Assembly (NCBI GenBank): GCA_024236075.1
Contig: JACKLE010000005.1
Span: forward strand, 119,631-183,630
Direction: 5' to 3'
From: Alphaproteobacteria bacterium
Lineage (GTDB): Bacteria; Pseudomonadota; Alphaproteobacteria; JACAEB01
DNA length: 64,000 bases
Positions 43,987 to 52,043 of this stretch are shown one piece after another (the first letter of the stretch is position 1; every line of letters starts with the position of its first letter). Position numbers and translations under genes: made by a program. A model generated the notes under the pieces. It ran no database searches and was not told the DNA's origin. It saw only the letters and a list, made by a program, of their open reading frames with translations.

Positions 43987-44202
43987 CTACCCGTTGTCCA
44001 TATCCTGGATTGCTGCCCCGGAGGAGCGGGCCATATCTTCCAGCCGCTTCAAATCCTCCTCATTGCGTCCAGCCGGCTTTCCGTTGTTCGATGTCGCGAT
44101 GTATCCAGCGCCAAACTTGTGTTGATCGATCATGCCCCTGACCCGGGCATCATGGTCCCGAAGATCGGCCAGTGCTGCGTCACGAAGTGTATCGTCATCC
44201 AT
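43987..44202 (-). CDS. Small hypothetical protein upstream of the split ART-like gene
   Basis: The 71-residue acidic protein (MDDDTLRDAALADLRDHDAR at the N-terminus) has a usable GAGAGG ribosome site. No family is recognised. Its position directly upstream of the ART-like toxin fragment, on the same strand, suits an antitoxin or immunity protein, but that is inference from context. Confidence 0.55.
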   Translation of the reverse strand: MDDDTLRDAALADLRDHDARVRGMIDQHKFGAGYIATSNNGKPAGRNEEDLKRLEDMARSSGAAIQDMDNG

Positions 44203-44427
44203 CGTTGCCTCTCATTTATCCGGTGCGGTCAATCCCCACTCACAATCTCCCATGATTCCCGGACCAACGAGTGAATTTAACGAGTGTTACTAGGAGCGCA
44301 GCGTCTGCGCGAAATCGCGCGCTCGGCTGCTCTGAAACCGAACCGTTCGCTCGGGCACCTTAGAGTATGGAAGCAAGGCTACTTCCTCGGCGCCTAAAGC
44401 TGGCGCCATAGCGAAAGGAAACTGCCC

Positions 44428-46302
44428 ATGAATGATCAACAGCAAAACCCTGATGAATTTGAAGAGTTCGTGCCCCAATGGGGCTCGACCGCCCCTAAGG
44501 GTGGGCGGGCCGTCCTGAACCGCATCCTGCGCGAGGGCAACAAAGTCCCTCTATTTCTTGGCCAAACCTTCGTCCGGTCGCTTCGCGACGTTGGCTACAA
44601 CAACACGACCTCGGCCATCTGCGAGCACGTCGACAATTCTATTCAGGCCGGGGCAACCGAAGTCCGCGTCTACTTCAACCAATCAGGCCCGAAGGGCGCT
44701 CACGAAGTCGATGTGGCGATTCTCGACAACGGCCCAGGCATGCCGCCGCATGTGCTTCAAGTCGCGATGTCGTTCGGCGGTTCTATGTATTACGAGAACC
44801 GCAGCGGGATCGGTCGCTTCGGCGTTGGCATGAAGACCGCCGCGCTCGCCATGGGGCCGGTACTGGAAGTCTATTCATGGCAGGAGCGCGGCACGATCTA
44901 TTCGATGACCCTGGACGTTGAGGAAATCAGCTCCAGCCGCACCAACCTCATTGAACTTCCTGAGCCGCGCTTGATGGACGCACTGCCCTCTCAAGCGGCG
45001 AGCATCTTCACGAAACCGATGGCCTTTCCGAAGGAAGAAGCCCAAGACTTGTTGGCGTTTAGCGAAGACGACCTCAGCGAGCGCATGAGTAAGTCGGGCA
45101 CGCTAATCTTCATTCCGAACTGCGATCGCCTTAGCTATAAGACGGCTCGGACCCTAGCGGAACACGCCACCAGAGAGATGTCGCGCATCTATCGCCGCCA
45201 ACTCGGCGACGGTCTGCGATTGTTCATCAACAATCGGCGCATCGAAGCGTTCGATCCGACTTTCTGGATGCAGACTGCGCGTCATGTGCAGATTGAGGGT
45301 TTGCAGGACACACGCAGCAAACTGATCAACTCTTGGCCGGAAATTCAAATCCCCACTGAGGAAAACGGCAAACAGACCGGTATTGCGTCTGTGCGGCTGT
45401 ACATGCTCCCTATAGAGAGTTGGTACGACCTGCCGCGCAAGACTTTGGCGAACGACCTCCAGCTCTTCTCTGATCAACTGGTCTCGTTCATGCGCAACGG
45501 GCGTGAGGTGCATATCGGTGTTGTTCCGGAGTTGTCGGGGCGACGTCACGCCGACGCGGTTTGGTTGCGCCTGCAAGTCGACTTCTCTGGCGACCTGGAC
45601 GAAGCCTTCGGCGTAGCGATGAACAAACAAGGCGTGCGGCCCAAGAAGTACGCACTCGATATCATCCGCGAACATATCAAGGATGACGTTACGCGCGTTC
45701 GAGAGAAGACGAAGGAGTTTCGGGCAGCACATACGCGGACTGGTCAGAAATCGCATCTTTCTGAAGCTGAGCGCATCGCACAAGAAGCCGACGCATTGCA
45801 GTCTAAGCCGTTGCCGGCATACACGGCGACGACCGAAGAAGAACGGCGTGCGCTCGACCAGAACCTACGCACACTGGCGCTTACTTTGAAACGTCACGAT
45901 GAGTCCGACGATGATGCATTCGAGCGCATCAAGAAGTCGCGCTACCTTACCACGTTCAAGCACGATCCTTATTGGCCGTTCTATCACGTCGATTTTCAGC
46001 TCGGTAAAGTGATCTTGACCGTCAACACGGCGCACCCGTTCTTCACTCAGTTGTACGAGCCCTTGAGCCGGGTAGCTGTGCAAGAAGACGAGTCCGATGG
46101 AGACGGCGGAACGCCTCGGGGCGCTTCGGCGGAGGGCTCTGATCTGCTCACAGGCCTGCAGATGCTACTGCTCAGCTTAGCACGCACGCAGAGCCAAATG
46201 CTCTCCTCGGAAGGATCGGCAGAGCATCGGCAACTGTTCGAGAACCTGCGGAAGGAATGGTCCGACAGCTTAAAAACCCAGTTGCAGATGACGCGGCGGT
46301 GA
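44428..46302 (+). CDS. GHKL-type (Hsp90/MutL-like) ATPase
   Basis: The 624-residue protein has an N-terminal GHKL ATPase domain. The N box is AICEHVDNSIQAGATEV (Glu66, Asn70), the G1 box is DNGPGM (100-105) and the G2 lid GIGRFGVGMKTAALAMG (127-143). An S5-like transducer region follows (about 230-400), then a charged, partly coiled C-terminal half. This is the layout of MORC/MutL/Hsp90-like ATPases found in bacterial conflict loci. The start follows AAAGGAA. It reads toward the sigma-like/patatin/MBL/E2-E1-JAB genes, but a 183-base gap with a strong hairpin separates them, so co-transcription is not certain. Confidence 0.82.
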   Translation: MNDQQQNPDEFEEFVPQWGSTAPKGGRAVLNRILREGNKVPLFLGQTFVRSLRDVGYNNTTSAICEHVDNSIQAGATEVRVYFNQSGPKGAHEVDVAILDNGPGMPPHVLQVAMSFGGSMYYENRSGIGRFGVGMKTAALAMGPVLEVYSWQERGTIYSMTLDVEEISSSRTNLIELPEPRLMDALPSQAASIFTKPMAFPKEEAQDLLAFSEDDLSERMSKSGTLIFIPNCDRLSYKTARTLAEHATREMSRIYRRQLGDGLRLFINNRRIEAFDPTFWMQTARHVQIEGLQDTRSKLINSWPEIQIPTEENGKQTGIASVRLYMLPIESWYDLPRKTLANDLQLFSDQLVSFMRNGREVHIGVVPELSGRRHADAVWLRLQVDFSGDLDEAFGVAMNKQGVRPKKYALDIIREHIKDDVTRVREKTKEFRAAHTRTGQKSHLSEAERIAQEADALQSKPLPAYTATTEEERRALDQNLRTLALTLKRHDESDDDAFERIKKSRYLTTFKHDPYWPFYHVDFQLGKVILTVNTAHPFFTQLYEPLSRVAVQEDESDGDGGTPRGASAEGSDLLTGLQMLLLSLARTQSQMLSSEGSAEHRQLFENLRKEWSDSLKTQLQMTRR

Positions 46303-46381
46303 TGGCTCCTCCTGAAACCGGAGGACAAAGTTAAGCACCTATGATAGAGTAGGGTTACTTGAAGGCGACAGCGCCAGCTTA

Positions 46382-46417
46382 GTGATCGGCGAGGGCATAG
46401 CGCCCCTCGCCGATCAC
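46382..46417 (+). terminator. Perfect 14-bp stem-loop between the GHKL ATPase and sigma-like genes
   Basis: GTGATCGGCGAGGG (46382-46395) pairs perfectly with CCCTCGCCGATCAC (46404-46417) around an eight-base loop. It lies 80 bases after the ATPase stop and 69 bases before the next start. There is no T-tract, so it may be an operator or an RNA control element rather than a terminator. Confidence 0.45.
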
Positions 46418-46485
46418 GGCGCGGTCATCGGCAAGAAGCCCCAGTCGGCGAGGCCACAGCGGCCAAGCACGCAGAGGAGAAAACG

Positions 46486-46929
46486 ATGACCGAGCAAGAA
46501 CTCTGGGCAGAGTATAACCGCCTAAGCCAGCTTTCCCGTTTCATGCCCGCAACGAATCGCGCCTGGGCGCTGGACGACACACTCAACTACATTCTGAACC
46601 GCATCGAAGCCGGCAACGCCGCCGAATGCACGCTGCAGCAGATCGAAAACCGCATCGGCAACGCAAAGGCCAAATTCCGCAAACGGGCGCGTCTCCAAGC
46701 CGCCAGCATCGTGCCCGAACCCGTGACGGCACCGCCCGCCGAAGACCGCGTCGAAGTCCTGCAACGCCTCGCTCGTTGCTCGCGCAAGGAGCGCCTGATC
46801 TTGGTCGCCGCCGGTATGGGCCACGGCGCTGAAGAGATCGCACGCGCCCTGTCAGCGCCGGTGGGCTCAGTTAAGACGTGGACGTTCCGTGCGCGCGCCA
46901 AGTTCAGCGCTGACAAACTGGCTGCGTAA
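46486..46929 (+). CDS. Sigma-70 region-4-like DNA-binding protein
   Basis: The 147-residue protein carries a C-terminal region-4-type helix-turn-helix (about 90-143: RLARCSRKERLILVAAGMGH and ALSAPVGSVKTWTFRARAKF), as in ECF sigma factors and their relatives. The N-terminal half is helical but lacks a recognisable region 2, so it is probably a regulator and not a full sigma factor. The start follows GAGGAGA. It precedes the patatin gene by 73 bases and may control this cassette. Confidence 0.7.
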   Translation: MTEQELWAEYNRLSQLSRFMPATNRAWALDDTLNYILNRIEAGNAAECTLQQIENRIGNAKAKFRKRARLQAASIVPEPVTAPPAEDRVEVLQRLARCSRKERLILVAAGMGHGAEEIARALSAPVGSVKTWTFRARAKFSADKLAA

Positions 46930-47002
46930 CGGGACTTCGTTGCCCCGTAATTGCCGGCGCGACCATCATTCCAATCAAGCTCGTTATTTGGGAGAATATC
47001 GT

Positions 47003-48208
47003 GTGATCGAAGATTCGCGCCCCTTGCGGCTCGGTCTCGCTCTTTCCGGCGGCGGCTCTCGTGCGATCGCCTTCCACCTCGGCTGCCTGCGCGCTTTGAA
47101 CGAGATCGGGCTCTTGAACCGGATCGACGTCATTTCGTCGGTGTCGGGCGGCAGCGTCTTGGCTGGACTCTACTGCGCTCGCGCCGAAACTTTCGACTCT
47201 TTCGAACGGCGTATCCGCTCCTTGCTTCGCGCCGGTCTCCAAGACCGTATTTTCGGCGAGCTCTTGTCGCCGCTTGGCCTCAGAGCTTTCGGCTCCTTCT
47301 TGCTCAACTCGGCCTCCGCGCTGCCAATGGCGCTCATCGGGGCGCTCGCATCGCTGACGGCCGATTGGCGAGTGAAGGCAAAGCTCCGCCGTTGGCTCCG
47401 CGCACGCCGCCGCCGTCCGGTGACACGCACGGACTTCCTGGAACGCGTGCTCCGCGACGCCGATCTCATCGGTGAGGTTACGATGGCTGAGCTGCCTGCT
47501 GGGCGGCCGCGGCTCGTCGTCAACGCCGCAGAACTCGCAACGCAAACCGCATTCCGCTTCACAACGGACGGCTCAGGTTCATGGAGAACGGGGCCCGTCG
47601 TCGGCGTCGACTTCAAACTCAGCGAAGCCGTTACCGCGTCTGCCGCGTTCCCTCTGTTGCTACCTGCGATCGACCGCGAATACGATTTCCAGTTTGGCGA
47701 TAAAATCGTTCGCCGCCGCGTGCTGCTCACGGATGGAGGCATCTACGATAATTTGGGTCTGCAAGCCTTCGATCCGAACCGCCCTGCAGCATACGCGTTC
47801 GGTGTAACGCACGTCGACATCATCATCGCTTGCATCGCGGAATCCGGTGTGCCGACGGGCGAGGACTTTCCGCTCTTTTTGGGCGCCCGTGCACGCGCGG
47901 CGTTCTCGACGGCGCACCGCCAGCTTCACCGCATGGGCATGGGAATGCTGCATGAGTGGCGGGCCTCGGGGCGCATCCTTGCATTCATCATGCCCTATTT
48001 CGGGCAGGACGATACCAAACTCCCGTCCGTCGAAGGTGATCCCGATCCGCCGCCGCTCGGCGACTTCCGCGATTATCCGATCGATTTCGCCGCCATGCCC
48101 GAAGACGTGATCGACGCGCTCGTTGCGCGCGGCGAGGCCCAAACCCGCCGATTGGCGAAGGCCTATCTCAACCCCCTCCCCCAAAAACAAGCTGCGGAGA
48201 AACCGTGA
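47003..48208 (+). CDS. Patatin-like phospholipase (candidate effector)
   Basis: The 401-residue protein starts with GTG at 47003 after GGGAGA; a longer frame from 46889 overlaps the previous gene and lacks a ribosome site. Patatin motifs are ordered normally: oxyanion LSGGGSRA (about 14-21), nucleophile Ser48 in SVSGGS and the catalytic Asp244 in LLTDGGIYDN. It should hydrolyse membrane phospholipids. Patatins (CapV) are effectors in CBASS, where they kill the infected cell. The gene overlaps the MBL gene by one base (TGATG). Confidence 0.85.
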   Translation: MIEDSRPLRLGLALSGGGSRAIAFHLGCLRALNEIGLLNRIDVISSVSGGSVLAGLYCARAETFDSFERRIRSLLRAGLQDRIFGELLSPLGLRAFGSFLLNSASALPMALIGALASLTADWRVKAKLRRWLRARRRRPVTRTDFLERVLRDADLIGEVTMAELPAGRPRLVVNAAELATQTAFRFTTDGSGSWRTGPVVGVDFKLSEAVTASAAFPLLLPAIDREYDFQFGDKIVRRRVLLTDGGIYDNLGLQAFDPNRPAAYAFGVTHVDIIIACIAESGVPTGEDFPLFLGARARAAFSTAHRQLHRMGMGMLHEWRASGRILAFIMPYFGQDDTKLPSVEGDPDPPPLGDFRDYPIDFAAMPEDVIDALVARGEAQTRRLAKAYLNPLPQKQAAEKP

Positions 48209-49338
48209 TGCACAGTCTGGAAGTGTTCAACGTCGGCAACGGCGACAGCGCCCTCGTCACACTTGAGAACGGGCGCATGATGATGGTGGACTTTTGCGAC
48301 ACGCTGGCCTGCGCGGATGAAGACGATCCGCGCATCCATCTGTCGAAGCGCCTCAAAGAAATCCTGTCCGCCAATAAGCGTGATTATTTCGATGTCTTCG
48401 CAATCACGCACTTGGACCGCGACCACATCTGCGGCGCGACCGAGTTTTTTTATCTCGAACACGCGGCGAAGTATCAGTCCAAGGACCGCATCAAGATCAA
48501 GACGCTCTGGGTGCCGGCCGGGGTGCTCTTCGAAAGCGATTTGGGCGACGAGGCCAAGATCCTGCAGGCCGAAGCACGCTACCGGCTAAAGAACGGCAAA
48601 GGCATCCGCGTCTTCTCGCGGCCGGATGCGCTGAAGCAATGGTGCGCCGACAACGGCGTTGATTTCGAAGCAGCCCGCAATTTGATGACCGACGCCGGTC
48701 GCACGGCGCCCGAGTTCTCGCTGGCGAACGATGACATGGAATGCTTCATCCATTCGCCGCTGGCTCGTCGTTTGAACGAGAACGGCGTGAGTTACATCGT
48801 CGACCGCAATCCCAACTGCCTAGTGTTTCAGGCCCGCTTCCAGGTCTCCAGCGACATCACGGACGTGCTCTTCACGGGCGACATGACCGCCGATGGTTGG
48901 GCTGAGATCGTCGCCGCCACCAAAGAACACGACAATGACGCGCGCCTTGCTTGGGACCTTCACCTCATCGCGCACCATTGCTCATACAAGAGCATCGGCC
49001 CCGACAAGGGTACGGACGAAACCACGCCAAGTTCGGAAGTAAGCTGGCTTTTCGATCAGGCTAACAATCGCGGCTATATCGTTTCCAGCTCCGAGCCTAT
49101 CCCCGATAAAGGCAGCGAGGCCGACAAGGACGATCAGCCCCCCCACCGCGAAGCGGCGAACTATTATAAGCGCGTCGCCTCCAACATCAGCGGGAAATTC
49201 CTGGTCACCATGCAAGAGCCCACGGCGGCTAACCCGAAGCCCTTGGTGTTTGAGATCACCCGTTCGGGCATCCGCAGGCCAACGCTTCAGACGGTGAGCA
49301 CGGCAGTAGCCAGCGCACCGGTCGGGCGCGCTGGCTAG
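48208..49338 (+). CDS. ComEC/Rec2-like metallo-beta-lactamase fold protein
   Basis: The 376-residue protein has the HxDxDH metal motif THLDRDHICG (His68, Asp70, Asp72, His73) typical of ComEC-like MBL proteins, then LFTGDM and HLIAHHCSYKS as later metal ligands. It is soluble, without membrane segments. It may be a nuclease, phosphodiesterase or lactonase-like regulator. ATG 48208 overlaps the patatin stop; GTG 48205 is an alternative. The C-terminus (about 360-376) is a flexible Ala/Val/Pro tail ending in Gly. The E2-E1-JAB gene follows seven bases later. Confidence 0.8.
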   Translation: MHSLEVFNVGNGDSALVTLENGRMMMVDFCDTLACADEDDPRIHLSKRLKEILSANKRDYFDVFAITHLDRDHICGATEFFYLEHAAKYQSKDRIKIKTLWVPAGVLFESDLGDEAKILQAEARYRLKNGKGIRVFSRPDALKQWCADNGVDFEAARNLMTDAGRTAPEFSLANDDMECFIHSPLARRLNENGVSYIVDRNPNCLVFQARFQVSSDITDVLFTGDMTADGWAEIVAATKEHDNDARLAWDLHLIAHHCSYKSIGPDKGTDETTPSSEVSWLFDQANNRGYIVSSSEPIPDKGSEADKDDQPPHREAANYYKRVASNISGKFLVTMQEPTAANPKPLVFEITRSGIRRPTLQTVSTAVASAPVGRAG

Positions 49339-49345
49339 CAAGCTC

Positions 49346-51610
49346 GTGACCCACTCGTACGCTACGTTTCTTGGCGAGGACGTTGCCGCGGACGCGCTCG
49401 CGTCAGAGCGGGCGCGCTGCGTCGCGGCCTTCGTCAAAGCGCGTCCGGAACTCGGAGCGACCCTCACCGCCACGAAACGCCATGAGCGCGGCTACGACGT
49501 GTTGGTGATGGATGTCGCCGCCGATGTTCCGCAACGGCCGGTTCATCCGATCCGCGATGTCGAACCGATTGCGGTGGTGTTCGGCGATGACAACCAGTCA
49601 CCCATGGTTTTCGCGCTGCGCCAAGATTTCCCGCAAGCGCCACACACCAACGATATGCCTGATGGCGCGCCGATCGCGCTTTGTCTCTACCGCGACGGCT
49701 GGTCGGAGGTACGTCTCAATTGGACGCCGGGCACGCTCGTACAGAAAATCCGCTGGTGGCTGGAAGAAACCGCGATGGGCGCGCTCTACGGCGAAGCGCA
49801 TCAGATCGAGCCACTCTTCTTCGCACCCAACATCAACCTCACCGTCGCCCGGGATGTGTTCGAAGAGTGCTTTGCACCCGGTGCGGAGCCGGGCCGCCTC
49901 GTGGCAAGACTCGCGGGGGATGACGTTGCGCAAGTTTGGGTTCTCCAACGAACGACCGATCAGGACCCGTTCTTGAAAAGCGCTCCGGTCGTGGACGTCA
50001 CGTTCGCCGAAGCGTGCACGCCGGTCATTGCCGACGGACGAGTGCGTCAGGCACCGGGCGAACTCTCGGAGCTCATCAAGATGATGAGTGGACTTGGCTT
50101 CGATCTCGCCGCCCAATTGCGAGCGCAGCTCAAGGCGCTCATGGGCAACGAGGCCTGCCAACAGAACCGGTTCGCGCTGATGTTGGCCGCGCGCCTGGCG
50201 ACGCCAGGCGATCCGTTCAACCAGCTCTTGTGCTTCATAAGCTCATGCACGGTGGAGGAGACCGCGATTGCCCTCGGCGAATACGCAAAAGCGGAAGACG
50301 GCGGTCCCGCTGCGTACTTGCTGCAAAATCGCGATCACAGCAAAATCGGCGAAGGCATTGATATTACTTCTGCCAATGTCGCCATCGCAATCGATCCCCG
50401 CGAAGCGGCGATGCTTTCGGGGAAGCCACTGGACGCGCGCAAGATTGCTCTCGCCGGCGCCGGCGCGTTGGGCTCAGCCCTCTTCGACATTTATACGCGT
50501 CAGGGCTTTGGCCAGTGGACCACGATCGATAAGGATCATCTGCTGACCCACAATCTGGCGCGCCATGCGCTTCATCGGGGACTGCTGGGTGCCTCTAAGG
50601 CGCGGGGTCTGGCGTCGTTGTCAGCCGCGGTGCTGGGCGAAAAGCATAAAGCATCGCATCTCGAAGCCGACCTTGCTGATCCCGGCGACAAAACCGACCC
50701 GCTGCGCACCACGCTGGACGAAGCTGAACTCATCATCGACGCCACCGCCTCGGCTGCGGCCGCCCGCGTGCTCGCGGTGGATCCCGCCAAAGCGCGCCGC
50801 GCTTCGCTTTTTCTTTTGGGCGACGCCAAAGCGATCGTTGTGCTGATCGAGGACGCCGAACGTAAAGCCCGCCTCGACGATCTAGAGGCAACGCTAGTCG
50901 CGCACGCGATCGAAGACCCGCGGCTTGCCGAGCAACTTGCCGAACTGCCTACCCAGATCGCGACCCCGGCCTCATGCCGCGCGCCGACCTCGCGCGCGCC
51001 GTGGAGCCGTATCGTGACGTTGAGCGGCATTGCAGCTGAATATCTCCGCCTCGCGCTCGATAGCACCGAAGCCGCGATCAAAGTGTTCCGCTGGCGCGCT
51101 GATGACGGCATCGACGCGATCACTATCCGCGCCGCCGGCTTCACCGAAACCATGCTGGGCGAATGGAGGGTCCGGGTCTCCAACAACTTGCTAGCTGACC
51201 TCCGGATCCGTCGCATCAAGGCATTGCCCAGCGAAACCGGTGGCGTCCTAATCGGCGCCACTGACGCCTGGAACAAGGTCATTCACATCGCTGCACACAC
51301 TTCCGATTTCACCGACAGCGTTGGCACGCCAGTCTCATTCGAGCGGGGGCTGGAAGGCATGCCCGACAAGCTGAAACACATCGCCACCGCCACGCATGGC
51401 GCGCTCGCCTATGTCGGCGAGTGGCATTCACATCCCGAAGGCGCGAGCGCGGCACCAAGCGGTACGGACTACATTCAGCTTGCTGGCCTGGCCAACATGC
51501 TTCTGATCGACGATCGCCCCGCAGTGTCGCTGATCGTGGCGAGTGACGACGAGCGTGTTTTGCTCGGAAGGCACTTCCAACCTTCAGACGCAAAGCATGC
51601 GTCGGCCTGA
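49346..51610 (+). CDS. E2-E1-JAB triple-domain ubiquitin-like conjugation protein
   Basis: The 754-residue protein starts with GTG. It combines an E2-like domain (about 65-150, candidate Cys113 in ALCLYRDGW), a linker, a ThiF/E1 adenylation domain (about 365-580; GAGALGS at 371-377, candidate catalytic Cys544 in PASCRAP) and a JAB/JAMM isopeptidase (about 610-745). The JAMM consensus is complete: Glu630 and HSHP...SGTD (His694, His696, Ser705, Asp708). This fuses the chemistry of Cap2 and Cap3 of type II CBASS in one chain. It follows the MBL gene by seven bases. No ubiquitin-like gene is visible. Confidence 0.88.
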   Translation: MTHSYATFLGEDVAADALASERARCVAAFVKARPELGATLTATKRHERGYDVLVMDVAADVPQRPVHPIRDVEPIAVVFGDDNQSPMVFALRQDFPQAPHTNDMPDGAPIALCLYRDGWSEVRLNWTPGTLVQKIRWWLEETAMGALYGEAHQIEPLFFAPNINLTVARDVFEECFAPGAEPGRLVARLAGDDVAQVWVLQRTTDQDPFLKSAPVVDVTFAEACTPVIADGRVRQAPGELSELIKMMSGLGFDLAAQLRAQLKALMGNEACQQNRFALMLAARLATPGDPFNQLLCFISSCTVEETAIALGEYAKAEDGGPAAYLLQNRDHSKIGEGIDITSANVAIAIDPREAAMLSGKPLDARKIALAGAGALGSALFDIYTRQGFGQWTTIDKDHLLTHNLARHALHRGLLGASKARGLASLSAAVLGEKHKASHLEADLADPGDKTDPLRTTLDEAELIIDATASAAAARVLAVDPAKARRASLFLLGDAKAIVVLIEDAERKARLDDLEATLVAHAIEDPRLAEQLAELPTQIATPASCRAPTSRAPWSRIVTLSGIAAEYLRLALDSTEAAIKVFRWRADDGIDAITIRAAGFTETMLGEWRVRVSNNLLADLRIRRIKALPSETGGVLIGATDAWNKVIHIAAHTSDFTDSVGTPVSFERGLEGMPDKLKHIATATHGALAYVGEWHSHPEGASAAPSGTDYIQLAGLANMLLIDDRPAVSLIVASDDERVLLGRHFQPSDAKHASA

Positions 51611-51706
51611 GACTTATAGGAGATCCATGGGTCGCTGCAGGGAACGCGCTGCTCTCGACACCTGCCAAGGATCAGAGAAGCGCCGCTTCTCACCGCGCTG
51701 AGAAAC

Positions 51707-51946
51707 TCACTTTCGCAACCGGACACCGGCGCCTTTTCCATCGTCACTTGCGCTGATGAACTCAACGCCACCAGCTTCCAAGGCGCGCTTCACAGATTCC
51801 ACGTTAGCGGCGCTGCTGCGACCCGGTCCTAACGAGCCCTCCATCCGTCGGATTGTTGGTAGCGACAAGCCGGCCTGGCGCGCCAACTCAGGCTGAGTCC
51901 ATTCGAGCAACGCTCTGCCCGCGCGGATTTGCGCGGCGCTCAGCAT
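51707..51946 (-). CDS. XRE-family helix-turn-helix regulator
   Basis: The 79-residue protein consists of one Cro/C1-type helix-turn-helix (QIRAGRALLEWTQPELARQA, then GLSLPTIRRMEGSLG) plus a short C-terminal strand region (GGVEFISASDDGKGAGVRL) common in small alphaproteobacterial XRE repressors. It is divergent from the gene at 52,044 and faces an array of TGATC sites, so it probably represses both directions. It separates the E2-E1-JAB cassette from the next group of genes. Confidence 0.88.
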   Translation of the reverse strand: MLSAAQIRAGRALLEWTQPELARQAGLSLPTIRRMEGSLGPGRSSAANVESVKRALEAGGVEFISASDDGKGAGVRLRK

Positions 51947-51950
51947 TGGG

Positions 51951-52032
51951 TGATCTTTTTATGATCTTCTATGATCATTTTGCGTTGACCGGTTGGTGAT
52001 CTCATGCGATACTAAAACAATAACGAGTGATC
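51951..52032 (+). promoter_or_regulatory. Promoter with phased TGATC operator array
   Basis: TTGACC (51985-51990) and GATACT (52008-52013), 17 bases apart, form a good sigma-70 promoter for the gene at 52,044. TGATC occurs five times: 51951, 51962, 51972, 51997 and 52028 (start positions). The first three are spaced 11 and 10 bases, one helical turn, just upstream of the XRE gene; the fourth lies between -35 and -10. This suggests XRE-type autoregulation. Confidence 0.55.
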
Positions 52033-52043
52033 AGAGAGTTATC

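Noticed and set aside
44428..51610. Straightforward type II CBASS operon
   Set aside because: No CD-NTase gene is recognisable: no protein here shows the nucleotidyltransferase GS...DxD pattern, and the extra MBL and GHKL genes do not fit.
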